Assembly: GCA_037576195.1 (NCBI GenBank) | Contig: CM075102.1 | Location: 16,116,745 to 16,180,744 of the forward strand | Length of the DNA: 64,000 nucleotides | Source of the DNA: Phytoseiulus persimilis | Lineage: Eukaryota; Arthropoda; Arachnida; Mesostigmata; Phytoseiidae | Direction of reading: 5' to 3' | Shown here: one piece after another, positions 45,843 through 60,200 of the stretch | How positions within the stretch are numbered: position 1 is the first letter of the stretch | Layout of the letters: each line of letters begins with the position of its first letter | Notes under the pieces: generated by a model | Databases searched by the model: none | What the model was told of the DNA's origin: nothing | The model's input: only the letters and a program-made list of their open reading frames with translations | Translations under genes and position numbers: made by a program

Positions 45843-48800
45843 TCCAACCTAAAATGGGTTGGCGTGAAACGGCGACTCATGTACGACAACGCTCCGCATC
45901 GAATTACCGAATAAAGGGTCGAGCTCGGTGGCACCGTGGAAAATTGCTGAAGTGGCATCTGATCGCGTTGGGCAAAACTTCCCGTTGCATCGCAACGACC
46001 GCACTTTATACAGCCCCCTTTTCCCCCGGCCGTCGTCCGCCTCATCTAGAAGTCAGAACAGGGCCGGCCAGAACCCTCCGGGAACTCGACTCTTCGACCG
46101 ATTCATCCTCTTCCATGGTGGCTGGTCCCGATATTTCCAGAGCAGCCTTCCAAAGCTCTCAGCACGAGGTGTCCAGGAACAGGAGCATAAGTGCGGAAGT
46201 CACGGCTTGGGAGTGGCTCCGAACTGCGCAAATACCATCCGGTGGGAACTGCCTAGAGGTCGAAGTGGCTCTGACATCGGAAGAGTTCTCGGTGAAGAAG
46301 GACTCCCGTTGCCTGGGTACATGGAGCAATCGGTAATATTGGAAGTGGCTGTCGGTCGAAGACGGAGGTATTGGAGCATCGTTTTCTTCCCCTCTCCGCC
46401 GCCTCTCTCCTCCGCCATGGCTGCCACAAGTTCACGCAGTTTGTTTTTAATATGAACTATGTCAACAGATTCCCGAGTCGTGCCGCGTTTTTCAGCCTGT
46501 CTGCTCGCGTGCAAACACCTAGTCAACCGTCTAGCGACGTCAAGGGCGATAACCGAGGCTGAAGGAGCTAAGCCGGCGAAATCGCTGAGTGCGTCTCGTT
46601 CGAGAGACTCAAGTGAGGTTGTTTCTTGGATGTCGCAGGAAAAAGCGGACGGATGTGCCCGAGATGTAGGCATATCGAGCGGCAGCCTGCTCGACGGCCT
46701 CCCGCTATCGGTGTTGATGTGGTTCGCTAGCGGGGCGAGTGGGAGTGCGGGTAAATCGGTGAGCAGACGGTCGCCGAGTCTGGTTTGCTGTGTGACTTTT
46801 TCTCCTCCCAGATGTCTTTCGCTCAAGCAAACGCTTCCGGCCGAGGCGAAGAATGGCCGAGCCATGAACAATGACCACCTCGTATATCTGACCCACGTGT
46901 TTCCAACGACTCGCAACAGCACCCGAGGCAGTGGACGACAGCAAAGCACCGAATCAGCGGCTGATCAAGAGCTCGGAAAGCCAAAAAAAAAAAGATCTAT
47001 GCGGCCATCACAGTCAGAACTCGTGTGCTGCTCACTGGTTTATGGGCGACACCACGCCACCTGGTCTTTCGAGGTGCCTGTCGAAGGTCCTCACAACTGA
47101 GCTCGGTTTGGGGTCGCTTCTCCGGAGCACATTCGTGATTTCCTTGAAACATGACGCAGGTTTTCTCATGTCCACTGATTTTTCAGCTCTGTTTCCCACT
47201 CGAATCTGTTAGCTTGCTGTGTCACGGAAAACAATGCCGTAATGAGATTGCGGCATCGTGATTGGATCACGGCGTCGCAATCGAATCACGACGATGGGGG
47301 GTCCCGCTCCTCCGGGCGGTCCTCGTGGAGTTTCGGACAGCGATACCGATACTCCTGAAGTTCGCAACGAAGGAGTCCACCGGTATGGCTACTCGCTCAC
47401 ACGATTCCCGTCGTCTGAATGGGGACCGCCCGGGGACCGGAAAGGTCTTCCAAACTCGATTTCCGGAAGTCGACCAGCGTGGAGACCAGTTCGATCCGGG
47501 GATGCGGACGGAATCGATTGAAACCAATGAGCGAAGAACATAGACCAGCGAAGTGCAGCCGGAGAAGAAGTCAGATTGTTGTCTGAACGGCGACGGATGC
47601 AGCAGCGCGACGACGAACAGGCCGTGCAAACATACAATGATCCGTGAATGTGTACTACGCAAACAAGTCGTGATTCATTGGTAAGCGTGGATGTATTACC
47701 AATGGCCCTCGCTGACGTAACGTTCGTTCTCCTCCTTGTCGTCGATCTGGCCGTTTATTCCACTCCGTCACTGGAGCGATAGGATCGCTTCGACTCGGGA
47801 CCAGTGACGACAATCGAAGCTAATTTCCACTTCTGCGTCCGCGGAGGCGATCGTCCGTGAGGCATTTGCCCGTTTCGGCGATGAACTATTTTCCTGTTCC
47901 TGTTATCATGTGCCTGTCCTCGTTGCGGAAGGACTCCAGAACGGAGCAGATTCTCGGGAACGAACGCGTGGTTCACTAGCGAAAACGCTCCTCTTGAGTT
48001 CCTTCAAACTCGTTTCTGGGTTAATGCCGCTGGAAAGCCATGGGTATTGTCCTCACCGATGGTTCGGAAGTATTGCGAATCGTAAAAAGGCTGCGGGGGA
48101 ACTGTCGTCCCGACACCATTCAGAGGGGTGATGAGGGTGGCCCAGCCTTTCAGTTGGGGGCCGCTTCAATTTACGCAAGAGGCGCCTCTTACATGAGCTC
48201 CGTCTCGGATGTTTAATGAAACCGCGATGACGAAACTCCCGGATCGTGTCGAAGTTGAGCGATCGACATCGTGGCATTCATTCCCGAATTTCTTCGTCGA
48301 TCTCGTTGCGCCCCGGTCTTGTTGAGACGGAGCGATCCAAATTTGGTCCCAAACTCGAAGGAAGAACGGATTCAAACAGCCGAGGGGAGCTGGTTTGATT
48401 CGGCTCGCGGGCTGCACGTTGGACCCGACTCTGCGAGAAATCGTCTTGCTCACTAATAATCGAACGGTAAACTCGGGTTCCGGAAGAGTTTGAGATCGCA
48501 TTCGACGGCCCGAGTACGTTCTCCGGATTTCGACACCACTGCGGCGGATTCTGTCTCGCAACTCGTGTCCTCGCTCTCGCGTAAGGAGCTTTGAGAATTG
48601 TTCGGATCGACCATCGTTCCGACCCGAACGGAGAGTTTCCAGTTTCCATGTATTCCGGTCGTTGGGATTCCACCGAGCTCGCCCAGCATTGTAATTTTCA
48701 TCCAATCTATTCGTGTGAGATTAAGGAGACGAATCGATGGCTTCGCTCCAGAACTAGGGGCAATGAACTCGCGATCGGTGCCAGCCTGCTTCGGATCTGA

Positions 48801-50880
48801 TCGTGGATTGACGAATGGGAAACTCAAATAGAGATTGGTCGGAGAGACTGTTATGATCTCGAGCTTCTGAAAACTTACCGAAACTCGTTGCGATTTACGC
48901 ATTTTCAGAGAAAAGTCAGGAGGAGATCCGAACCGTACTCGAGGATCCCGAGGAGAGAGAGAGCTGAAGCTGGGAGAGGAGGTGTCACGGCATAGCAACC
49001 TATATCACTCAAACTGATTGACTGAACTTCAAAGAGATGAATTCCTGGGAACTTCTCGATGAAATTTCCTCGTTATCAGAGAGTGACGGCATTCCGAAAA
49101 TTCGATCCGAAAACCTTCCTGGAGTCAAGGAGCGGAAATTACTCTGAAACTCAAACCATGTGCCGCCGCCACGACGGAGCGAACGAGGGAGATGATGAAC
49201 ACGAAGCGAATACGAAACGCAGCTGAAGAAAACGCAGTGAAACTGGCGGGGCGGGCGAAAACAGCACGGAACGAGATATCTGTACCTAGATGTGATTGGA
49301 AGGGAGGCGAGATCCATTACATAGTTCATAAGTCGAGATGTGCAAATTGTTGCAATGCCATTCTGTTTCACGGGGGCTGTTTCCTCTCCCAGGAGACGAC
49401 AGAGTGAATTTGCATATCCATCATGTCGGCAACGTGCGCTATATTTGCGGCGCCGCCACCACCACCGAATAACGGTGATGATGAGGATCTTTGAGATGAG
49501 CTCAGAGTGGGCAAGCGCAACCTTGAGGTGTTGTAAATATTTAACTTCGTTCTCCAACGTGTTGGCGCTCAGCACTGTTTGCCGCTGGCACGGTTCGAGA
49601 GGGCGCGCACGCGTAGGGGAGGGAGAGGATCAAGTGAGAGATGACGAAATAAAAAGCCAACAAAGCCAATTTCCTACGTCGGCATACTCTCTGGGATTAG
49701 TGGTTTCGTGTAGGATAGCCACATCAAGGCGACCTCTCGACAACGACTGCTTCTTCTCGTTTCGTTTATGGCACCCTGCTCCTTGACTCAATCCTCTGCG
49801 TTCGAATCGTTGTCCCCAACCGCGACAGCGATTCGAGCTGCTGCATATCGTCGCTGATGAGCAGCTCATAAAAGTTTAAGGTGACGAAATGCACTCCACA
49901 TTCTCCCAAAATCACGAACCAAACTATCTGCGAGACGTATTTCGTTGCACTGTCCGAGCTGAGGGTGTTTGAATGAGTTTTGGAGAGGGTGCTGGCGCTC
50001 AGTCCGAATCAACTTTGAGAGGAGTAGCGAGTTGGTATGAATAATTGAGATATGTACATATGAATCAAAGTGAGTGATATCGACTCGGGGATAAGGGTCG
50101 CGAGACGAGAGAATTCTGTCTCTCATGGATATCGTTGGGAATTTGTCGACGCAAAAATTACTGGTCTTCGGTTCATAACGCCAAAACTCTCGCTCAGTTG
50201 ACCTTTCGGAGGTGCTTCGAACTTACGCAGTACTTTATCTCACGCAGAGTGTTGAACGAATCAATATTTGTCTTGTTCCTTTCCTGACCAGGCTTCCATC
50301 GAGCGCGCACCCCGATCCACCACCTCGAGGAGGCTACATCGAACCACAGTTCGCCAGTTGCTCCGGAGCGGGACTCTACGTTCAGAGCGGGAGCGCCGAT
50401 AGGAAACATCTCGATGATTTGATTTGGCGTCTCCGAGCCGCAGAAAACATCGCAGATTCCGCGACGGGCAATATGGTTATATCAGCGACAGCAAACTCTT
50501 CGATTCCGTCGAACGTGCTCTGAGATTTCGGACTTGCGCAAGAGCCTTTGTGATTCAGGTCACACATTCCTCCAAAAAGTTCAATTCAGCTCCGCCACTC
50601 CGCAATCTCGTTCCCGTGAGACATGCCCTAGAACTCCGATGAGACTCCGCGGTTTCGTCTCCTCGTGACCGTCCGAAACCGCAGGAATCCTGTCGTTGGT
50701 CCGGTCGGGCGGTCAATTCTGACTGAGCGAAGCCTGTTGATCCTCATCACCGAAGGTTTCGCCGCGACCACCGTTGCTGTTGCACTCCTTCTGCAGTCGC
50801 CGCTGTTGTTTTGTCGCGATAGTCTGGCGGTACGACGACGTCCGTCAGACGTCAGCGTTTTCCTCGAGTGACGTCGACGA

Positions 50881-50900
50881 TGTGTGTGTGTGTGTGTGTG
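50881..50900 (+). repeat. TG dinucleotide microsatellite, 10 units
   Basis: Ten perfect TG repeats at the start of the second candidate untranslated-exon block. Dinucleotide runs at this position are common near arthropod promoters. Confidence 0.9.
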
Positions 50901-51401
50901 CGAGAGTGTTCGCGCGCGACCGCCCGCCAGTTCGTCCAAGCTCTGTTATTTGATTTGTTCCTCCTCTGCTGTCAGTCAGACTTTTTGCCTACCTGCCTGC
51001 GTGCGCCGCTCGCTTCCTGCCCAACAGTCGACTTGCGTGTGGCGATTCGGGAGCGTGAGCCGAACCGGTGGACGAAGAGGCATTCGGTGCTTTCGATGGT
51101 ATCCAAAAAGCGTTCGAGTCGATGCTGTTCGAATCGGACAGAACCCGCGGGCGCGAAGCCCACGTCCTCGATTGGGCCGATCGTTGCACCTTCCGAGTCC
51201 CTCCAGTGTTTGTGGTGCTGCCGTGATCGCTGCTGTTGATGTGGTTTAGGCGGTGGACGTGCTTGTCGTTGTGCTCTCGTCACTACGGAGTTGGCTTTGG
51301 ATGAAACAGAGAAGGAGGCAGTGGAACCGGCGATGCCGAAGGATGGAGTCGAGGATCATCGTTTGGTTCGAGGCACTGAAAGCGTTTGTGTTCGGACCAA
51401 G
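50901..51401 (+). other. Second candidate untranslated first exon
   Basis: A CG-rich, stop-poor block following the TG repeat and ending at ACCAAG|GTCAGT (51401/51402), a plausible donor. No frame resembles a protein. Lying 5.8 kb upstream of the coding start of the kinase C gene and on the same strand, it could be an alternative 5' UTR exon. There is no direct evidence that they are joined. Confidence 0.25.
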
Positions 51402-54400
51402 GTCAGTCGCAGCTTTTCTGTTGTGTAGTGAGCCTCCGAAAAGGCTGTCACTCTTTTTGCTTCGATCCCGCCGCTGGGAATTCTTTGTCTCGAATTCTGG
51501 GTGGTTCTTCGTGGTTTTCGCTCGCTCGCTTTTCAATCTTTCCCGACTCTCTCTCTCGTTATCTTTTGGCCGCCGTCCACATTAGCAACAAGCACGAACG
51601 AGGTCTTCGCTCGATAAAAATCGGGAACCTACCCGGCGGCTCGAGAGCGTAACGGTCTGTGACAAACAAGTGTCGAACCAAGGACCCGATCGGCCGGGCA
51701 ACGCTGCCTCCCCGAGGTGGAGAGATTTTCGTCCACGGGAATCGTGCTCTCGTCTCGGACCCACAGCTTCGGGGACAGGATTCGCGTTTCTCTCTCTTTG
51801 TCCCTCCTTTTCCATTCCGTGATTTACTGGTGGTTCAGCCTGGAAGATCAGATCGCATGAAGGGTATTTTCCAGGTTCGAACAAACAACGGGAGAACGCT
51901 GTGTGTTTCGGAATTTATCGTTGCTGCCGTGGGATTGTTTTGTGGCCGTGGCTGCTGTCGGTCGCGGCGCTCATCTGTGTATAGTCCGGTTCAGCTGTAA
52001 AATTTCTCAGGAGCCGCTCGAAGTGTTTGTCTAGATCCCAAATATCCGACTCAAACACGGAAAGTGTTTCCGTCGTTCGATTGACCAACGACGCTCTGTT
52101 CGAGAAGACTTTCCCTGAACAAACAGCGCGATGAGTCGTCAGCGCTGACGGTCGATCCAGCTACGGCAGCGAACCGATTTGCTGATTGTTTCCAACCGAT
52201 TGAAAAACCCGTGTGAACTTTCATAGCCCTTGAGGCGGACTCGAAAACACAGAGTCGTCTTCAGCAGTCTTCCCTGTTGAATGAGCCACGACGGAAACGC
52301 TTTCCGAAGCTGACGTTCTCAACCGGCGAGCGGTATGCAGATTTTCCAGCACAGCTGTGCGACGGGAGAAATTGATTTAGTTTCTGCGTCATCACTTGAG
52401 ATGGAGCATTGATTCGTCTCTGGGTCGGATTTCACATTGGTGCGTCATTCCGGACCTCGAAGCGGAGGAGACCGCCAACAGCACGCGAACGTTCAGCGAG
52501 ACAATACGACGAGTGTCAGATACAGAGGAAGGCCCGAAACCCGACAGATCTCCGTCTGACACTCGGCGAGCAGGTATCAGGGCCCGCGCCGAGGGCGCGT
52601 GTTCTCCTTTGGTCTGTTGAACGCTCGTCGACGCTGCGGCTGTCGCTATTGGGCCAGAGACGTGACCACCTAATTGAAGCCGACGCGGGCAAATTTAATT
52701 TTGCCGCCAGAGTCGACACCCTAATCGATTCTGCTCGACATCAGATGCCGCCGGCCTCACAGAACCGAATCTCGATTAGGTTCCTCCAACGGCGAAGATT
52801 ACCATGCGAAAAACAACGATCGAATTGATCTGGAAAGGATTCACTGACTTCCCGATCCGTATCGGAACCCGCCCTTCAGCGAAGTCTTTCTCCCCGGAGT
52901 GTCAAGAAAAGCAGTTCGCAAGACCCATGTACTCGGCTCGGAACAGGAAGAGCTCGCGCCATCTACGACGTTCACCCGAAAGTCTGTGTTCGGACTCCTG
53001 GAACCTAGGAATACCCAGAGGCTGTTTCGAGTCATCCGCGGAAGCATGGTCGAGACCTAATAACGAGAACTCGATGAAGTGTCATCATCTGCCGAAACCA
53101 TCGATGTTTCCGAGCATCGAGTTTGGAGTGGGAGCGGAGCTCCAGATGAATGCAGTTCGCTCGAACCAAGCTCCGCTTCCGGTCGCAACAGGTACCGCAC
53201 GACCGCGGTCGGAAGAACCAGCCATTCACCGGTGCGCCACCTAATAGGCCGAGTCCGCTGTAATTGGTTTCGGAAATCGGTCCTGTCGCTTGAACCGGGG
53301 GCATCGAGTCCAGGTTCGAGCATCAGTCCCTTATCGCGCCTCGAATCGTTTTGTTTAGGCTCGCGCTGGATCGGCCTGTCTATCCGATCGAGTTAGGACA
53401 GTATTTGCGAGTTGTCGTCTCTTGGTAAACAAACTCTATAAGACAATGTTTGCCCGACGACGTCATTGTACTCTATCGAAAAAGTGCTTTGCTCAACAAC
53501 GGCTTTCGTTATCGCCTCCGTCTCCTCTCGCTCGCTCGTCCCTTCCGTCACGCCATCGGAATCGAGAGTGATTCCTTTCAAACTCACACAAACGCCCACA
53601 CGTACACACCACCTGTCTTGGTTCTCATTCAGACGACGACAACAGACGCTCAACGACACTCCGTGGAATCTCCGTCGCGCGAAATCTCTGCCGTCCGGCG
53701 TCTCCTCCGTATTCTGTGAGCTGTGTGCGTTCTCCTCTTCGTGTATTCTCTCCCCTCCACCGAGCGAATGTGTGTCGACGCATCCTAAGAACGCGCGTTC
53801 GAGATGAAATTCCTTCAGAATATTTGTCCACCCGGACTGCGACCCGGCCTTCCACTCACCAGCGCTCCCCCATCCGAGCACCTCCGAGCGCGTTCGTCAT
53901 CATCTTCCCAGGCTGCCGGAAAAAAAATGCTCGTCTTCGCAGTTTCTGAGCGCTTGCGCGATGTTCGTCACAAGGCGACCAGACCCGCTGAGGCACCAAG
54001 AGCCGGCGCAAATGTGCATCTTTCACCACCAGAGAGGAATGCTCGGAATTCTCGGTGCTTTCACTGTAGCGGCCGAGCTCTGCTGCTATCAGTCAGCAGG
54101 AGCGCTGCGAGGCGCAACGCTAACGTCCGTCGGGCGCCTAACGAGTTCTATGAGAACCTGGCGAAGCGCAACAGCCAACCCGGAGGCAACGGGTGGGCGT
54201 TCGACGGCTCGTTGTCGCGAGGACGACAATTTAAGCGCCAACGGTCTTCCTGACGGGCACTTTGTCAGCCGTCTCGGGTCGGTGTTTGAATAAATGAGCG
54301 ACAACGTCACACACAACCAACGACTCACCTCGTTGAGCCCATCTCGCTAGGTGTGCCGTTTCTCAGGTACGGCCGCCCCCACGAAACGCGATCCTTCCGC

Positions 54401-57222
54401 TCGGGGGGCGAAGTCCGAGCAACAGATTCGACTCGAGCCCGGAGCGGAGGCTTCGCGTGTCAGACTGCGTCACGTGGGACTCTCGGCGGCTTCAGGTAGA
54501 CGCACGTGCCGCTCCTTCTTCTGCATCTGGAAAGTCTGGATCGGGGTCTTGCGCGCAAGTGTAATTGCGAATTCCTAGGACGACCTCCCGACGACGACGA
54601 ATAGTATTTATATCTCCGGGAGGGAGGAGTGCCCTTCCTCGCAGAGACAAATATAGATCTCGAATTAACACGCCTTCGACAGGTCTTCTCGGAGCCCGCG
54701 TTTGTATTGATTCTGAACTCTGCTGCAGCAGCTCCAGCGGTCGACCACCTTCCGGCGGGGAGAGCTGGAAGCGGGCGCATTCTCAGAGTTGAGCCGAGCC
54801 GGGCAACAGCGTATCGATCGCGATCCGAACCTGTTGCGGCGGGGCTCCGCGGAATCAGATCAGCGCTCCTGCAGAGGAGTCTCGTTTGCCTCTGTCGGCT
54901 TCGAATCCCTCGAACCTGTCCCTCGACACCGCTCTCCGAATGACTCAGTGTTCCTTCTGTGTGCGTCGAGTGTGAAATTCCCTTGGACGAACTGATCTAA
55001 GCTCGAACGGAACTTTTGCGCGCGCTCCTGTCGACCAGCTGTTCTCAACTGCTGTGGGAAACCGGCCTGAATGTCGTCTCTCGCCGCGCTTCCGGAAAGT
55101 ACATGCACTGCGGACTACAGGAGTTGGAGCCAGGGCCCGGGAGCCGGAACCCTCCACAGGACGAAAGGAGAAGTCTCCAATGAACAAGGAGTTGGTGAGA
55201 CTGGGACGAACCCACCCTGAAGGGGGGAACTGAGACTGAAGAGCGGGAACGACTGGATATTCGAAGTGTTCCGTGAGCCCGTCATGATTCCGTCGATGAC
55301 CAATGAGAAATTCGTGCGGGACTTGCATGCGGGAGTCGTGCATTTGGCGAAGCGACTCCAACCGAGGATCATGCCAGCGCCAAGGTAAACAGAGAAGCCG
55401 CCGGAGGACGTTGAGTGAATTATGGCCCGGATCGCTGCGAAACGTGCCGACGCCAGGGTTGGAACTCTGTGTGCATAACCCTGATATTGAGGAACCGTGA
55501 GCGGGGTGTCGAATCGCTAGGAGCCGTTATAAATCCTCTCTGCCCGCTCGAGAAAATGATCTCATGAATCGATTGCGGTTTGAGCGAGGAGCAGCGGGGC
55601 CCGCGATCGAAGAGGCGGGAAGCCTTGCCATTCATGAATCATGCAGTTTCCGTAGATCACTGGGCGCGGACAGTGTATCGCTGATCAGTGAGCATTTCTA
55701 TTCCGATTCGAATCGTTCGGAGCTTCCGTTTTCGGATGACACGGGGGGAGGGGGGGACAGGAAAATGGAATGATGGAGAACGAGGAATCTGCTTCAGCGG
55801 CAGTTTCCAATCAAGTCCTGCCGCTGTTTGGGGCAGGAGTCAAGTGACGGTTCCCTCTGAGCCTGAATATCACTTCCAGCTCTGCGAGTCGATTATTCGA
55901 TTCGAAGAAGGAGTCTCGTTCCCAGTCGCATGCGCTCCCCACCATTGTTCTCTTTCTGCATCCGCTTCGTCCTTTCGCTCTCTGTCTTTCTAAAGGAAGA
56001 CATCCATTGGAATAGTTCGACAATGAAAAGCTGAAAGGGGGGAAGGCTAAAGAGATAAGATGACATGTATGAAGAGGTCCGAGCTAACTAAATCGAAGGA
56101 GTCCGAAAGTGATGGAGAGGCTTCATCCACTCAGCCAGTCAACCGTCGCCGGGGAGGGATCAGTTCCCCGAGCCCGCGAGGTTCGCTCGAAGAAAAAGAA
56201 GGAAATTAATCAACATTCGGAAGCGGGTGAGCGGTTAGGTGGCATTTGAATATCGTCTGTCACGCGCCACGCCTCCCTTACAGCTCTGCATTTTTCGTAC
56301 GGAGACGGCGCTCGTGGCTTCTGAGAGTGCTTCTCCGAAGAAAGAGATTAGAACTCCGAAATTCCGAGAGTCGGGCTCGCGAGAGCGTTCCTCGGTCGGA
56401 ACGGGCTGTAAGAAGTCTGCGCGAGTCGCAGCAGTCCGTAGAGCCTCGATCGCCATTCCCACATTCTTGCAGACCCGCGACGAATATGAACCGCAGCTTC
56501 GGATCTCGGAGAGTTCGCGTGCCAGTGGCGGAGTTAGTCTCTGCGGCCAAGATTTCGAACGGCGGAAGCGCATGGGCTGATGAGGTTTCCTCGACGTCGA
56601 CGAGCAGTCTATCCGCTGAGGTATTCCATGATCCGGACGGTTCGTCTGGGAGTTAGTTATCCGACCGATGCGTCCGAGCTGCGTCCGACCGATTGAGCTG
56701 TGCGGGGTTACCTCTTCCGCGTTTCATGTCGAATGGATCCAAACATGAACAACTGCGCAGTACATGGAAAACAGCAAGCAATGAGACTTTGTCGTCTGGA
56801 ATTCGAGCCCGATCTTCAGTGAGATCTTCGCGCCAGGGGTAACCTTCGGGAATACCTAGCTCCGCGGGTAAAGTATTCTGGTTTTTGTAGTTGGTTGAGG
56901 CGGGGTCTGCTACGGAAACAGTCTGAAATTTCAATCGCCGGTCCTCGCGTGAACCGTCGGCCTAATGTATTGACGATCCGAACGGGGTCCTGCGATATTA
57001 TTCCGGAATACACCGGATATCAGCTCGCAATCGTAGGTGAGATCGCCCGGGGGTCCCACGTCAATCCGAGAGAGATGAGGTCGTCAGATAAGTGGCACAG
57101 GTTCGATTGGAAGCAAAGGAAGGAGAAAAAAGACCTAATTGGCAGGATGACAGAGCAAAAAGTCGGTGGCGCACTTCCGACAGATAGATGGGGTCACTAA
57201 GTGGTTTGTGCTTTGATTACAG
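51402..57222. other. Non-coding interval upstream of kinase C, likely intron
   Basis: No supported coding exon. The interval ends in a clear acceptor (TTTGATTACAG at 57212-57222) directly before the kinase C start codon, so at least its 3' end is intronic. Overlapping frames near 52.4-54.5 kb are stop-poor rather than gene-like. Confidence 0.5.
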
Positions 57223-57223
57223 G

Positions 57224-60200
57224 ATGAGTGAAGGTGACACGAACTCGGGCAGCGAAGATATGAACAGCTCCCTGCCTCCTGAGGGAGGCTTCCGCTTACG
57301 CGCCCGCAAAGGAGCTCTGAAAAAGAAAAATGTCTTCGTCGTCAAAGACCACAAGTTCCTGCCGCGCTTCTTCAAACAGCCAACGTTTTGCTCTCATTGC
57401 AAGGATTTCATTTGGTGAGTTGCTGCTCTCGGGGCTTTCCTCAGTTACTTCTTTCTCCTCTACAGTGGACTTCCCGCGTCTGGGGAGTACGGCCGAGGGA
57501 ACTTTCTGGAAGTTCGTGTGATGTCCGAATGTTTCTATTTTTTCCTCGAACGAGTGGAGTGGAACTTTTTTTCGCCATCGGGGAGCCCCTCTGGCTGCAC
57601 CCAGTGGTCCGCTCTTATCAGAGATCTCGTTCGAACGGCAGCGCCGGCAATCGGCCGTCGGTTTCCAGGCAGAAACAAAGAGAGACGTCTGAAATTCAGA
57701 TCGAGCTGGTCTTTTCCCGCACGCTGATCTAATATTAATGCGGATCGAACTTCCGACTCCACGCCGCTGTTTCGATTTGTGGCCGCCAGTCAGCCGAGTG
57801 GGCAACAAACCGAGCGAGCGATGGATCATCCGAATAGACATTGAGCGAGAGACGTGCTGATCGGGTCCGATCTTCTCGAAAATCTCGGCCGACCGAGGTC
57901 GAAACTTGTTCGAATCGCTTTTGGAGAACAGATGCTCTGAGGCAAAGTGGGCTTGATCGAGATGATGACCACGGTATGAGAGGACGCACGTTTCTGTTCT
58001 TCGATTTTTCAATGAGCTCCACCGGTCGCCACGCAGGAGAACGTCCCCCAAGGAATCAGACACACGCATCCCATCCAGTGCAGAGGTATTTGCGCTCGGT
58101 TCGCCTTCCGTGATTGGGTCCTGGAACTGCTGTATGTAACTTCTCACAGCGGGAGGTTAAGGAGCGCGTGCTCGCTCGCCACCGTCTTACTTCGCCGCAC
58201 TTTTCTCGCCGCCTCGGCTGCAGGTGCGCGCCCGAGATTCGCCCTTCTCTTCACGAGTCGCTGCAGTTCCGAAGCGATTGAGAGACATCACCGCAAGGTT
58301 TGAGCGTCCTCCTGATCGCGTGCAGACCCTCAGATTCGATGAATCGTCGACGAAAGGCGGACCCTGTGACTCGAAAACCCGAAGTCCTCTCGCCGTCAGG
58401 GCGAATCCAGTCAGGCAAGAGCTGAACTTCACAAAATCGGCACCGCTCCCTGTTGACTTCCCGGAGTGGCTTCTACATGGGGCTCTCCCGAGAGAACTGG
58501 TCAGCATGCGAGGCCGAAAAGAATGACCAGCCCAGAGCCCAACGCTCTCAGCTCTGAATGGGAACCGTCCTCGGGGAGTGACAACACTGAACTGTCGTGG
58601 CTGTCGAGAGACATTCTCAGCAAACGCTCCGGGAGCCCTGGACCCGATCGATTGATTCTGTCATACCTTTCGCTTCCCTTATGCAAAGAGTTGGGCATGC
58701 GTCTTCCGACGAATGGCGAAGCGATTCCTTATGCTCACCTACCTCATAATTCTTCGTACACCGGAGTTTCCAACTGAGTCGGGCGCTCAGTTCGCCCCGA
58801 AAGCGCCGTTTCGACCGCGAGGGCCCAGAGCGAAAAAATGTTTAACATCCACGCAAGAGTTCCGAAATCGCAGTATAATTTCGAGGAGAAGTTCCGAAGC
58901 TTTTGAAGTCGACCGAGCGCTTCGAATAAATTCCGGAAGGAATGATAATTAGCTTTCTGAGTGCCATGTTTTTCCAGACGGACTCGTATTTTTCTTGCCC
59001 CGCGCACGCTCCTGAGTTCGCTCCGCATTCGTTCAGAGGCCCTTTCGAGATGAGTTTCATTTTCCCAGAACTCTTCTCGATTCCTCTGAGCTCGCTTCCC
59101 GCTCCGGTGTTCGGTCCCGCCGAACTCCCTCCTCCGCCGCCGCCACCAATACCGTCGGTCGTGAGGCTCGTGATCGGTGGAGCGTTTTCCGGGCTCTCTA
59201 CTAAGAGTGAATGCTTTTCTCTCCTACACCGATGTGATTCATCTTTGAAAGGGTCGCCCGTATTCGGACATCGCGTTTGAGGGATCGCTTCCCTCAGACT
59301 GGCCTACCTTGCCGGAGAAGTGTGCTTCCCCTTAGTCAGTGGGCGTCGTCGTTGCCTACGATTTCTCTAATCTTCTTCTTGCAACCGTGGTGAATCGCAA
59401 GTGCCGCCCGAGAGCGGGCGGGCGAGCGTGATTGCATTCGAAAGCGCTCAACCTCCGAAATTATCCAGGTGCTTTCCTGGCAGCTGTCCCGATTCTCAGC
59501 ACGATGAGGCACTGTCGGTGGTCAAACCCGCGCCGATTGTCCGCGTATCACCCTGTGAACTCCGGAAAGAGAAGCCGTTGTTCCGAGAGCCGAGTGGCTC
59601 ATGCGGCGAAGTGAGTCCACTCGGAAATCGTCGTATCGAAACTTGCCGCGCCAGCAAAACACGTTTCTCGCCGATCGTTTTGATCGGTTTCAGCCGGTCC
59701 CGCAGATGTTTGCCTCGAGTCGGCAGAGCTGATTACGCGGTGAAGCTCAAGCGGTTTTTGTCGGCGAGCCGCTCCGACTGTCGGGGAATGCTTTTGCTCC
59801 CGAGGAACGTTCTTCTGAGGTATCTTCTCGCAAACAGCCCCCATAACTTCTGCACAGACATGCGGCTCCCTACCAGTGCTTTTTGGAATTCCGGAGTTTC
59901 GCCAACTTCAATGCGCTGGGACTCGTTCGAAATCCGCCTTTGAACACGATACTTTACTTATTCTTCCAACCCACAGTTGGCCGCGGACTAAAGTTCTCCC
60001 TGGAATGATGTTTTCAGAAGACGTCCGTTCGGGAATCCAATGGGTGGCTCGTTTTTTGGAACGATGCTCGTTCTCCACCAAAAAGCCGTTTCCCGAGCGG
60101 AACACGGCCGGTGGGAAGACGATTCCGGAGGGCCATCGTCAGCGAAGCCGGGGTTGGAATCACCCAGAACCGGCTGCTTCGACGAACACTTCGTAACACG

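Larger units (their letters stand above)
29712..50850. other. Large gene-poor interval, possibly intronic
   Basis: About 21 kb without any coding region I can support. It contains poly-G/poly-C tracts at 30368-30391, 32881-32895, 40021-40042, 42525-42536, 45386-45398 and 45827-45842, scattered CG-rich simple sequence (31.9-32.1 kb, 39.15-39.2 kb), and long overlapping frames on both strands (for example 46.2-47.1 kb) with no domain. If the 29.7-kb donor belongs to the kinase C gene, this would be part of its first intron. Confidence 0.4.

Noticed and set aside
46200-47100. Long overlapping frames on both strands (249 codons minus, 213 codons plus)
   Set aside because: They overlap each other in a CG-rich, stop-poor block. 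Neither shows a domain, splice context or coding-like composition that favours one strand.
57296-58147. 283-codon open frame on the minus strand, among the longest in the window
   Set aside because: It is antisense to the first coding exon and intron of the kinase C gene, has no domain, and is explained by stop-poor sequence.
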